NCBI RefSeq assembly: GCF_018119395.1 | Contig: NZ_JAGPWD010000001.1 | Location: 269,796 to 333,795, forward strand | Reading direction: 5' to 3' | DNA: 64,000 nucleotides | From: Massilia sp. ZL223 | GTDB lineage: Bacteria > Pseudomonadota > Gammaproteobacteria > Burkholderiales > Burkholderiaceae_D | Shown here: piece after piece, positions 36,762-46,473 of the stretch | Layout of the letters: each line of letters begins with the position of its first letter | Numbering within the stretch: the first letter of the stretch is position 1 | The notes under the pieces: model-generated | The model's database searches: none | Told to the model about the DNA's origin: nothing | Seen by the model: the letters and a program-made list of their open reading frames with translations, nothing else | Translations under genes and position numbers: made by a program

Positions 36762-38030
36762 ATGAATAATCGAAACCGCCTGACCACCTACATCCTGGTC
36801 GCCCTCGTGCTCGGGATCATCGCAGGCTATGGCGTCAACGCCAGCGTGACGCCGGAGCAGGCGAAGTCCTTCTCCGACACGATGTCGCTGATCACGACCT
36901 TGTTCCTCCGCCTGATCAAGATGATCATCGCGCCACTGGTGTTCTCCACCCTGGTGGTCGGCATCGCCAAGATGGGCGACGCCAAGGAAGTGGGCCGCAT
37001 CGGCGTCAAGGCGCTGGGCTGGTTCATCATCGCTTCCATCATCTCGCTGTCGCTGGGCCTGGTCCTGGTGAACCTGTTCCGTCCGGGCGACGCCATGGCC
37101 GTGTCGGGCGCGCTGCCGGCGGTCGGCACCTCGTCGGGCATCGCCACCACCAGCCTGACCCTGAAGGAGTTCATTACCCACCTGGTGCCGTCCTCCATCG
37201 CCGACGGCATGGCCAAGAACGAGATCCTGCAGATCGTCGTGTTCTCGCTGTTCTTCGGCACCGCTGCGGCGGCTGTCGGCGCGCGCGCCACCCCGCTGAT
37301 CGATGCGGTCGACGGCGTCGCCCACATCATGCTGAAAGTGACCGGCTACGTGATGAACTTCGCGCCGATCGCCGTGTTCGCGGCGGTGGCGGGCATCATC
37401 GCCAAGAGCGGCCTGGGCGTGCTGTCGACCTACGGCATCTTCATGGCCGAGTTCTACCTGGGCATCGTGCTGCTGTGGGTGGTGCTGATCGGTATCGGCA
37501 TGGCCTTCCTCGGCCCGCGCGTGCTGCGCCTGATCGCCGAGCTGCGCGGCCCTACCCTGCTGGCCTTCTCGACCGCGTCGTCGGAAGCGGCCTTCCCGAA
37601 AACCCTGGAAGGCCTGGAGCGCTTCGGCGTCAAGAACCGCCTGGCCGCCTTCGTGCTGCCGATCGGCTACTCGTTCAACCTGGACGGCTCGATGATGTAC
37701 TGCACCTTCGCAGCCGTGTTCATCGCCCAGGCCTACGGCATCGAGCTGTCGCTGTCGACCCAGCTGACCATGATGCTGGTGCTGATGCTGACCTCGAAGG
37801 GCATGGCCGGCGTGCCGCGCGCCTCGCTGGTGGTGATTGCCGCTACCCTGTCCCAGTTCAACATCCCGGAAGCCGGCCTGCTGCTCCTGCTGGGCATCGA
37901 CCACTTCCTGGACATGGCGCGCTCGGCCACCAACGTGATCGGCAACGGCATCGCCACCGCCGTGGTCGCGAAGTGGGAGGGCGACCTGGGCGAGCCGAGC
38001 AAGGACCCGGCCGTGGCGCCGCTGCGCTGA
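36762..38030 (+). CDS. Dicarboxylate/amino acid:cation symporter (GltP-like)
   Basis: 422 residues, DAACS family: [97 protein letters not shown] and DHFLDMARSATNVIGNGIATAVVAKWE. The SSEA and MAR-S-TNV sequences resemble the glutamate/aspartate branch more than DctA. AGGAAG precedes the start. It is followed by a strong terminator, then hydrolase genes for peptides and asparagine. Confidence 0.92.
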   Translation: MNNRNRLTTYILVALVLGIIAGYGVNASVTPEQAKSFSDTMSLITTLFLRLIKMIIAPLVFSTLVVGIAKMGDAKEVGRIGVKALGWFIIASIISLSLGLVLVNLFRPGDAMAVSGALPAVGTSSGIATTSLTLKEFITHLVPSSIADGMAKNEILQIVVFSLFFGTAAAAVGARATPLIDAVDGVAHIMLKVTGYVMNFAPIAVFAAVAGIIAKSGLGVLSTYGIFMAEFYLGIVLLWVVLIGIGMAFLGPRVLRLIAELRGPTLLAFSTASSEAAFPKTLEGLERFGVKNRLAAFVLPIGYSFNLDGSMMYCTFAAVFIAQAYGIELSLSTQLTMMLVLMLTSKGMAGVPRASLVVIAATLSQFNIPEAGLLLLLGIDHFLDMARSATNVIGNGIATAVVAKWEGDLGEPSKDPAVAPLR

Positions 38031-38057
38031 GCGCGCACCGTATCGATTGCAAGACCG

Positions 38058-38087
38058 AAGGCCTTCCAGCGATGGGAGGCCTTTTTT
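38058..38087 (+). terminator. Terminator of the second symporter gene
   Basis: AAGGCCT ... AGGCCTT stem with a run of six Ts, 28 bp past the stop codon. Confidence 0.85.
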
Positions 38088-38109
38088 ATAACGACAAGAG
38101 GAGCGAGAC

Positions 38110-39396
<1,287 letters not shown>

Positions 39397-39411
39397 GACG
39401 TTTGCCGCAAC

Positions 39412-39443
39412 GCCGTTCCCGTTACCGCGGGGACGGCTTTTTT
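39412..39443 (+). terminator. Terminator of the amidohydrolase gene
   Basis: GCCGTTCCC ... GGGGACGGC hairpin followed by T6, 15 bp after the stop. Confidence 0.85.
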
Positions 39444-39458
39444 GTTTAGGAGAAGTCC

Positions 39459-40538
39459 ATGCTGTTCCACAAATCCGTCCGCGCCACGAGCGCGCTGTTC
39501 GGCTTTCTGTTCCTGCTCGTTACCGCGGCGCAGGCGCAGACTGCCAAGCTGCCGAACGTCACCATCCTCGCCACCGGCGGCACCATCGCCGGCACCGGCG
39601 CCACCAGCACCACCACGGTGGGCTACACCGCCGCCACGGTCGGCGTCCAGGCGCTGATCCAGGCCGTGCCCGAGATGACGAAGGTCGCCAACGTCACCGG
39701 CGAGCAGGTGTTCCAGATCGCCAGCGAAAACATGGGCAACGAGCACTGGCTGCAGCTGGCCAAGCGCGTCAACGTGCTGCTGGGCCAGCCGAATGTGGAC
39801 GGGATCGTGATCACGCATGGCACCGATACGCTGGAAGAGACGGCCTACTTCCTGAACCTGGTCGTCAAGAGCAGGAAGCCGGTGGTGCTGGTGGGCTCGA
39901 TGCGTCCGTCGACCGCGCTGTCGGCGGATGGTCCGATCAACCTGTACAACGCGGTCAACCTGGCCGGCAGCCCGGCGGCCGTCGGCAAGGGCGTGCTGGT
40001 GGCAATGAACGACCAGATCCACGCGGCGCGCGACGTGACCAAGGCGAATACCACGACCGCCGATACCTTCCGCGCGGCGGAGCTGGGCATGATCGGCTAC
40101 ATCCAGGGCGGCAAGCCTTATTTTTACCGCGAGGTGACGCGCAAGCATACGGTGGAGACCGAGTTCGATATCTCCAGGCTGGATGCGCTGCCGCAGGTGG
40201 ATGTGGCGTATGCCTATGCGAACGTGGGCGCGGTGGCGGTCAATGCGCTGGTGGCAGCGGGCGCCAAGGGGCTGGTGCATGCGGGCGTGGGCAATGGCAG
40301 CTTGCCGGCCAGGACCAAGCCTGCGCTGGTCGCTGCGCGTGAAAAAGGCGTGGTGATCGTGCGTTCGAGCCGTGTGGGCCAGGGCATCGTGGCGCGTAAT
40401 GGCGAGGCGAATGACGATCAGCTGGACTTCGTGGTGGCGGATACGCTCAGCCCGCAGAAGGCGCGTATTCTGCTGATGCTGGCGTTGACCAAGACCAGCA
40501 ATACCAAGGAGATTCAGCGGATGTTCTATACCTACTAA
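39459..40538 (+). CDS. ansB: Type II (periplasmic) L-asparaginase
   Basis: 359 residues with signal peptide (cleavage after AAQA, about residue 26). First catalytic threonine in ILATGGTIAGTG; second in ITHGTDTLEETAYF; MRPSTALSADGPINLYNAV and the C-terminal MLALTKTSNTKEIQRMFYTY are family features. It hydrolyses asparagine, and often glutamine, to aspartate plus ammonia outside the cytoplasm; the symporter upstream could take up the aspartate. Confidence 0.95.
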   Translation: MLFHKSVRATSALFGFLFLLVTAAQAQTAKLPNVTILATGGTIAGTGATSTTTVGYTAATVGVQALIQAVPEMTKVANVTGEQVFQIASENMGNEHWLQLAKRVNVLLGQPNVDGIVITHGTDTLEETAYFLNLVVKSRKPVVLVGSMRPSTALSADGPINLYNAVNLAGSPAAVGKGVLVAMNDQIHAARDVTKANTTTADTFRAAELGMIGYIQGGKPYFYREVTRKHTVETEFDISRLDALPQVDVAYAYANVGAVAVNALVAAGAKGLVHAGVGNGSLPARTKPALVAAREKGVVIVRSSRVGQGIVARNGEANDDQLDFVVADTLSPQKARILLMLALTKTSNTKEIQRMFYTY

Positions 40539-40563
40539 GTCTTCAATACCCTCTTAGCCAGAT

Positions 40564-40670
40564 CCGTCGTCCCGGCGAAGGCCGGGACCCAATTCCGCAG
40601 TACAGTGAGAACGCATGCGGTATCGGCGTGCATGCAAACTTGGATCCCGGCCTTCGCCGGGATGACGGTC
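40564..40670. repeat. REP/BIME-like inverted repeat, copy 2
   Basis: Arms CCGTCGTCCCGGCGAAGG... (from 40564) and the inverted ...CCTTCGCCGGGATGACGG (to 40669) around ~40 bp. Between the convergent ansB and Atm1-like genes. Closely related to the copy at 4478-4583. Confidence 0.85.
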
Positions 40671-40690
40671 TTAAAGCTAGCGGGAAGAAT

Positions 40691-42541
40691 TTACTCCTGC
40701 TGTAATTCGAGCGGCGGCGAAGCCAGCTCCTCATCCGGCCTGGCCAGCTGCCTTTCCCACATCTGCGCATACAAACCACGCGCCGCCAGCAGCGAGCCGT
40801 GCGTCCCCCGCTCCACGATCTTCCCGTGATCCAGCACGATGATCTGCTGCGCATCCGCGATGGTCGACAACCTGTGTGCAATCACCAGCGTCGTCCGGTC
40901 CTTCGCGATCTCCTTCAACTGCGCCTGGATCGCCTGCTCCGACTTGGAATCCAGCGCCGACGTGGCCTCGTCGAAAATCAGGATCGCCGGATCCTTGAGC
41001 AAGGTCCTCGCAATCGCCACGCGCTGCTTCTCCCCGCCCGACAGTTTCAGCCCGCGCTCGCCCACCATGGTCTTGTACCCGTCCGGCAAACTCTCGATGA
41101 AATCATGGATCGACGCCGCCCTCGCCGCCGCCACGATGTCCTCATGCGACGCCCCCGGCCGGCCATAGGCGATGTTGTATTCGATGGTGTCGTTGAACAG
41201 CACCGTATCCTGCGGCACGATGCCAATTGCCGCGCGCAACGACTGCTGGGTGACTTCACGCAGATCCTGCCCGTCGATGCGGATCGATCCGCCGTTGACG
41301 TCGTAGAAGCGGAACAGCAGCCGCGACAAGGTCGACTTGCCCGAGCCGCTGTGCCCCACCACCGCCGTCGTGGTCCCGGCGGGAATAGTGAAGTCGACGT
41401 CGAACAGGATCTGGCGCTTGGTTTCGTAGCTGAACTCCACATGCGAGAACTCGACCCGCGCGCCCCTGGTCACCAGCGGCTGCGCGGTCGGCCCATCGGC
41501 CACCTCGCGGTTCTGGTCGAGCAGCGAGAACAGGCGCTCCATGTCCGCAAGGCTTTGCTTGATCTCGCGGTAGATCACGCCCAGGAAGTTGAGCGGAATG
41601 TACAGCTGGATCATGAAGGAGTTCACCAGCACCAGGTCGCCCAGGGTCATGGTGCCCGCGATCACGCCCTCGGTGGCGCGCCACAGGATCAGGGTGACGG
41701 CGGTGGCGATGATCAGCGACTGGCCGGTATTGAGCACCGACAGCGAGGTCTGCGAGCGCACCGCCGCGTTCTCGTAGTTCTGCAGCCCCTGGTCGTAGCG
41801 CCTGGCTTCGTAGTCTTCGTTGCCGAAGTACTTCACCGTCTCGTAGTTGAGCAGCGAATCGATGGCCTTGGTGTTGGCCTTCGAGTCCAGGTCGTTCATC
41901 GTGCGCCGGAAGTGGGTGCGCCATTCGGTGACGATCACGGTGAAGGCGATATAGGTCGCCAGCGCCACGGCCGTGATCACGCTGAACCAGATGTCGTAGT
42001 TGATCACCAGGTAGCCGAGCACCAGGGTGATCTCGACCAGGGTCGGCAGCACGTTGAACAGCGAATACGAGATCAGCGAATTCACGCCGCGCGTGCCGCG
42101 CTCGATGTCGCGCGTCATGCCGCCGGTCTGGCGGTTCAGGTGGAAGCGCAGCGACAGCGCGTGCAGGTGCCGGAAGACCTTCAGCGCGATGGTCCGTACC
42201 GCGCGCTGGGTCACGCGCGCGAACAGGAATTCGCGCAGCTCCGTAAATACCGTGGTCGACAGGCGCAGCAGGCCGTAGGCGATCAGGGCGCCGAGCGGCA
42301 GCACCAGCAGTGCCTGCGGATGGGCAGGGTCGATGGCCAGCTGGTCGATCAGCTGCTTGAGCACCAGCGGCACGCCGACGTTGGCCATCTTGGCGCCGAT
42401 CAGGGCGCCGAGCGCGGCCAGGACCCGCCATTTGTAGACCCACAGATAGGGGAAGAGCGTGCGCAGGGTGGCCCAGTCGTTGCGGGGCGCGCCGCCGGCA
42501 GTGGGCGGCGGTGGGAGGGAACTCGCGGATGAGCGTCGCAT
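40691..42541 (-). CDS. Atm1-type ABC exporter (fused membrane and ATPase domains)
   Basis: 616 residues from ATG; an in-frame TTG at 42568 would add nine. Six membrane helices, then a nucleotide-binding domain with [49 protein letters not shown] and VIAHRLSTI. LNRQTGGMTRDIERGTRGVNSL, NYETVKYFGNEDYEARRYDQ and the glutathione-pocket-like helix region NSFMIQLYIPLNFLGVIYREI are hallmarks of the Atm1/HMT1 group. That group exports glutathione conjugates of metals or persulfide. Confidence 0.9.
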   Translation of the reverse strand: MRRSSASSLPPPPTAGGAPRNDWATLRTLFPYLWVYKWRVLAALGALIGAKMANVGVPLVLKQLIDQLAIDPAHPQALLVLPLGALIAYGLLRLSTTVFTELREFLFARVTQRAVRTIALKVFRHLHALSLRFHLNRQTGGMTRDIERGTRGVNSLISYSLFNVLPTLVEITLVLGYLVINYDIWFSVITAVALATYIAFTVIVTEWRTHFRRTMNDLDSKANTKAIDSLLNYETVKYFGNEDYEARRYDQGLQNYENAAVRSQTSLSVLNTGQSLIIATAVTLILWRATEGVIAGTMTLGDLVLVNSFMIQLYIPLNFLGVIYREIKQSLADMERLFSLLDQNREVADGPTAQPLVTRGARVEFSHVEFSYETKRQILFDVDFTIPAGTTTAVVGHSGSGKSTLSRLLFRFYDVNGGSIRIDGQDLREVTQQSLRAAIGIVPQDTVLFNDTIEYNIAYGRPGASHEDIVAAARAASIHDFIESLPDGYKTMVGERGLKLSGGEKQRVAIARTLLKDPAILIFDEATSALDSKSEQAIQAQLKEIAKDRTTLVIAHRLSTIADAQQIIVLDHGKIVERGTHGSLLAARGLYAQMWERQLARPDEELASPPLELQQE

Positions 42542-42603
42542 GGCAGGGCTTCGTGATTTATGGTTCAATTCGGGACGATTGTAGCTTTTACCGAGATTTC
42601 AAG

Positions 42604-43041
42604 ATGACGACCCCAGAAAACACCCTCCCCACCACTACCCGACTGCCGGCAGGAAAGATGCCGGAGTTGCGCGTCATGCCGGCACCGAGCGACGCCAACG
42701 TGTACGGCGACGTGTTCGGCGGCTGGATCATGGCCCAGGTCGACATCGCCGGCTCGCTGCCGGCCACCCGCCGCGCCAACGGCCGCGTGGCGACCATCGC
42801 CGTCAATTCCTTCGTGTTCAAGAATCCGGTGTTCGTGGGCGACCTGCTCTCGTTCTACGCCGATATCACCAAGGTGGGCAACACGTCCGTTACCGTGTGC
42901 GTCGAGGTCTACGCAGAGCGCAACCGCCTGCAGGCCGAAGTCGTGAAGGTCACCGAAGCGACCCTGACCTACGTCGCCACCGGCCCGGACCGCAAGCCGC
43001 GCCAGCTGCCGCCGCTCGATTCGCTGATCGCGCATCGTTAA
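42604..43041 (+). CDS. yciA: Acyl-CoA thioesterase, YciA-like
   Basis: 145 residues, hot-dog fold. PSDANVYGDVFGGWIMAQVDIAGSLPATRR contains the active-site Asp/Asn region of hexameric YciA-type thioesterases, and FKNPVFVGDLLSFYADITKVGNTSV is the second conserved block. Hydrolyses short- to medium-chain acyl-CoAs. The stop precedes the phoD start by 2 bp, so the two may be co-transcribed. Confidence 0.9.
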   Translation: MTTPENTLPTTTRLPAGKMPELRVMPAPSDANVYGDVFGGWIMAQVDIAGSLPATRRANGRVATIAVNSFVFKNPVFVGDLLSFYADITKVGNTSVTVCVEVYAERNRLQAEVVKVTEATLTYVATGPDRKPRQLPPLDSLIAHR

Positions 43042-43043
43042 GA

Positions 43044-44615
43044 ATGCAGGGGGCGCGCCGGCTGTTCCTGTTACAGGGTGCACGCTGGTCGGCCGCGCTC
43101 ACCGCTTCCTCGCTCGCCGCGCCGGCCAGCTCCGCCGGCACGGTCTATCCCTTCAGCCTCGGCGTCGCCTCGGGTTCCCCCCTGCCCGATTCGGTGATCC
43201 TGTGGACCCGCATCCTCGCCAATCCGCTCGACCCGTCCGGAACGCCGCCGGTCGCCCTGGCCGTGCGCTGGGAAGTGGCGGAGGACCAGGCTTTCCGCCG
43301 CATCGCCGCCAAGGGCAGCGCCACCGCCGTGCCGGAGCTCGCGCATAGCGTCCATGTGGACGTGATGGGCCTGATGCCGGAACGCTGGTACTGGTACCGC
43401 TTCATGCTGGGAGACGCCGTCAGCCCGGTCGGTCGCACGCGCACCGCGCCGGCGCCGGGCGCCATGCCGTCGATGCTGAAGCTGGCCGTGGCTTCCTGCC
43501 AGCACTGGGAATTCGGCAGTTATGCGGCGCACCGCCACATCGCGGCCAGCGCGCCGGACCTGGTGGCCTTCCTGGGCGACTACATCTACGAATGGGGTCC
43601 GTATCACCTCCAGCATCCGCAGCGCGTCACCCGCAACAACGAATCCTTCACGCTCGACGATTACCGGCGCCGCTATGCGCAGTACAAGAGCGATCCGGAC
43701 CTGCAGGCCGCGCACCGCGCCGCTCCCTGGATCGTGACCTGGGACGACCACGAGGTGGCCAATGATTACGCCAACGGACGCGACGAGCTGCTGAGGGAGG
43801 ATTTCGCCGGGCGGCGGGCGGCGGCCTACCAGGCCTTTTACGAGCACATGCCGCTGCGTCTTCCGCGGCCCGGCAGCTTCGCCCGGGTAAGCCTGCACCA
43901 GCGCTACGACTGGGGGCGCCTGGCGCGCATCCATGTGCTCGACGACCGCCAGTACCGCTCGGTGCAGGCCTGCCCACGCAAGGGACGCGGCGGCTCGAAC
44001 GCCATGTTCGCGCACGAGTGCGCGGCGCTGCAGGATCCAAGGCGCTCGATGCTGGGACGGGAGCAGGAAGCCTGGCTGGGCGCCGGGCTGGCTTCGTCGC
44101 GCGCGCAGTGGAACATCCTGGCGCAGCAGACCCTCATGGCGCAGTCGAGCAGCTTCCCGGTCATCGGGACGGGGACCAACCGGGTGTGGACGGATGGATG
44201 GGATGGGTATCCGCTGGCGCGGCGCAGGCTGCTGGAGTCCGTGCTCAAGTCCGGGGCGAGCAATCCGGTGGTGCTGGGGGGCGATGTGCACACCTTTTAT
44301 GCCTGCGAGCTGCGGCCGGATTTTGCGCGGGCGGTGTCGAAGGCCAATCCATTGGTGGCGACGGAGTTTTGCGGGACTTCGGTGACCTCGAGTTCACGGG
44401 CTCAGGCGAGGACGCTGGCGCATGTGTCGAATAATCCGCACATGAAGTATGGGCGGAGCGACAAGCGGGGTTATATGCTGATGGAGGTCACAGCCAAGGG
44501 ATTGGCGACGCACTTCATGGGGCTGGATAATGTGTTCGATGCCAGGTCGGGGGCGGGGGTGCTGGCGTCGTTCCGCGTGGCGGATGGGAGGGTTGGGGTG
44601 GAGAGAGTAGGTTAG
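43044..44615 (+). CDS. phoD: PhoD-like alkaline phosphatase/phosphodiesterase, Tat-exported
   Basis: 523 residues. Twin-arginine-type leader ARRLFLLQGARWSAALTASSLAAPASSAG, then the PhoD N-terminal domain (FSLGVASGSPLPDSVILWTRI) and metallophosphatase core: SCQHWEFGSY, FLGDYIYEWG, TWDDHEVANDY, NILAQQTLMAQ and VVLGGDVHTFYACEL. It releases phosphate from mono- or diesters in the periplasm, with Fe/Ca in studied members. Downstream an inverted repeat may help end transcription. Confidence 0.92.
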   Translation: MQGARRLFLLQGARWSAALTASSLAAPASSAGTVYPFSLGVASGSPLPDSVILWTRILANPLDPSGTPPVALAVRWEVAEDQAFRRIAAKGSATAVPELAHSVHVDVMGLMPERWYWYRFMLGDAVSPVGRTRTAPAPGAMPSMLKLAVASCQHWEFGSYAAHRHIAASAPDLVAFLGDYIYEWGPYHLQHPQRVTRNNESFTLDDYRRRYAQYKSDPDLQAAHRAAPWIVTWDDHEVANDYANGRDELLREDFAGRRAAAYQAFYEHMPLRLPRPGSFARVSLHQRYDWGRLARIHVLDDRQYRSVQACPRKGRGGSNAMFAHECAALQDPRRSMLGREQEAWLGAGLASSRAQWNILAQQTLMAQSSSFPVIGTGTNRVWTDGWDGYPLARRRLLESVLKSGASNPVVLGGDVHTFYACELRPDFARAVSKANPLVATEFCGTSVTSSSRAQARTLAHVSNNPHMKYGRSDKRGYMLMEVTAKGLATHFMGLDNVFDARSGAGVLASFRVADGRVGVERVG

Positions 44616-44629
44616 CGGCTGCGCATCGG

Positions 44630-44663
44630 AACTTGGGTCCCCGCCTTCGCGGGGACCCAAGTT
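44630..44663. repeat. REP-like palindrome, single-unit copy
   Basis: AACTTGGGTCCCCGC-CTTC-GCGGGGACCCAAGTT-type perfect 15-bp stem between the convergent phoD and fadD genes. The same unit sequence occurs as arms of the larger repeats at 4478, 40564 and 63827. Confidence 0.8.
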
Positions 44664-44684
44664 CTGTCCGAACAGTGTTAGCCC

Positions 44685-46370
44685 TTAAGCCGGCTGCTGC
44701 ACCTTCTCATCCCTCAGCTCACGCCGCAGGATCTTGCCCACGTTCGTCTTCGGCAGCGTCTCGCGGAACTCGACGAACTTCGGACGCTTGTAACCGGTCA
44801 GCTGCTCCTTGCAGAAATCGATGACATCTTCAGCGCTCAGCGCCGGGTCCTTGCGCACGATGTAGAGCTTGACCGCCTCGCCCGAGTGCTGGTCCGGTAC
44901 GCCCACGCAAGCCACTTCCAGTACGCCCGGCATGCCGGCCACCACGCCTTCGACTTCGTTCGGATACACGTTGAAGCCCGACACCAGGATCATGTCCTTC
45001 TTGCGGTCGACGATGCGGGTGTAGCCGGTCGCTTCCATGATGCCGACGTCGCCGGTCTTGAAGAAGCCGTCCCTGGTCATGACCTTGGCCGTTTCGTCCG
45101 GACGGTTCCAGTAGCCCGCCATCACCTGCGGACCGCGCACGGCGATCTCGCCGGCGGTGCCGTAGGGCGCTTCGTTGTCCTGCTCGTCCACGATGCGCAG
45201 TTCGGTCGAGGGCAGCGGCAGGCCGATGGTGCCGGTGAACTCGGTGATGTCGCAGCGGTTCGCCGCCACCACCGGCGAGGTCTCCGACAGGCCGTAGCCT
45301 TCCACGATAGGCGCGCCGGTCACCTGCAGCCACTTGTCGGCCACCGGCTTTTGCACCGCCATGCCGCCGCCCGGGCAGACCATCAGGCTGGAATGGTCCA
45401 GCCTGGCGAATTCCGCGTTGTTGAGCAGGCCGTTGTACAGGGTGTTCACGGCCGGGAATACGTTGATGCGGTACTTGCCCAGTTCCTTGACGAAGCCCGG
45501 GATGTCGCGCGGGTTCGGGATCAGGAGGTTCATGCCGCCGGTGCGCATGCCCATCAGCGCGCACACGGTCAGCGCATAGATGTGGTACAGCGGCAGCGCG
45601 CAGGCATACTGCGCCTGCTCGCCCGGCTTCAGGCGCGCCAGGGTCGGGGCGAACCAGGCTTCGTTCTGCAGCACGTTGGCGATCACGTTGCGGTGCAGGA
45701 GCACGGCGCCTTTCGACACGCCGGTGGTGCCGCCGGTGTACTGCAGGAAGGCGATGTCGTCATGGCCGATGGTGACCGGCTTCATGGCCAGGCGCGCGCC
45801 TTCGGCCAGCACCTTGTTGAAGGCCACCGCGCCCGGGACCGAGAAGCCCGGCACCATCTTCTTGACCTTGCGCACCACCAGGTTGACCAGCAGGCCCTTC
45901 AGGCCCAGCAGGTCGCCCATGGTGGCGATCACGACGTGCTTGACCTGGGTCTTGTCGACCACCTGCTCCAGCGTGTGCGCGAAGTTCTCCAGCACGACGA
46001 TGGCTTCGGCGCCCGAGTCGGTCAGCTGGTGCTGCAGTTCGCGCGGGGTGTACAGCGGATTGACGTTGACGACCACATAGCCGGCGCGCAGCACGGCGGC
46101 CAGCGCCACCGGGTATTGCAGGATGTTGGGCATCATCAGTGCCACGCGCGCGCCCGGCTTCAGGCCGCGGTTCTGCAGCCAGGCCGCCATGCGCTGCGAC
46201 ATCGCGTCCAGCTCGGCATAGGTGATGGACTTGCCCATGCAGGCGTAGGCCTTGCGGTCGGCGTACTTGCGGAACGCCTCCTCCAGCAAATGCGTCAGGG
46301 AGCGATACTGGGTCGGATCGATCTCCGGCACCACGCCTTTCTCGTACGACCCAAGCCAAAACTTATCCAT
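44685..46370 (-). CDS. fadD: Long-chain fatty acid-CoA ligase (second of two paralogues)
   Basis: 561 residues; start set at MDKFWLGSYEKG because TAAGG lies five bases upstream and the product aligns with its neighbour from there. ATP/AMP motif YTGGTTGVSKGA, then EGYGLSETSPV, GYWNRPDETAKVM, FFKTGDVGIM, the VDRKKDMILVSGFNVYPNE fatty-acid ligase signature and the catalytic lysine in LPKTNVGKILRRELR. Activates fatty acids for beta-oxidation or lipid synthesis. Lies 103 bp downstream of the first copy. Confidence 0.94.
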   Translation of the reverse strand: MDKFWLGSYEKGVVPEIDPTQYRSLTHLLEEAFRKYADRKAYACMGKSITYAELDAMSQRMAAWLQNRGLKPGARVALMMPNILQYPVALAAVLRAGYVVVNVNPLYTPRELQHQLTDSGAEAIVVLENFAHTLEQVVDKTQVKHVVIATMGDLLGLKGLLVNLVVRKVKKMVPGFSVPGAVAFNKVLAEGARLAMKPVTIGHDDIAFLQYTGGTTGVSKGAVLLHRNVIANVLQNEAWFAPTLARLKPGEQAQYACALPLYHIYALTVCALMGMRTGGMNLLIPNPRDIPGFVKELGKYRINVFPAVNTLYNGLLNNAEFARLDHSSLMVCPGGGMAVQKPVADKWLQVTGAPIVEGYGLSETSPVVAANRCDITEFTGTIGLPLPSTELRIVDEQDNEAPYGTAGEIAVRGPQVMAGYWNRPDETAKVMTRDGFFKTGDVGIMEATGYTRIVDRKKDMILVSGFNVYPNEVEGVVAGMPGVLEVACVGVPDQHSGEAVKLYIVRKDPALSAEDVIDFCKEQLTGYKRPKFVEFRETLPKTNVGKILRRELRDEKVQQPA

Positions 46371-46473
46371 CTGTGCCTTACCTTCCATATTGGTTCTCAT
46401 AAAACGCGTGAGCCGTCCCTGCCGGGCGACCAGCGCCAGCCGAATGCCACCGCCGTGCTATTCGCGATGCGAT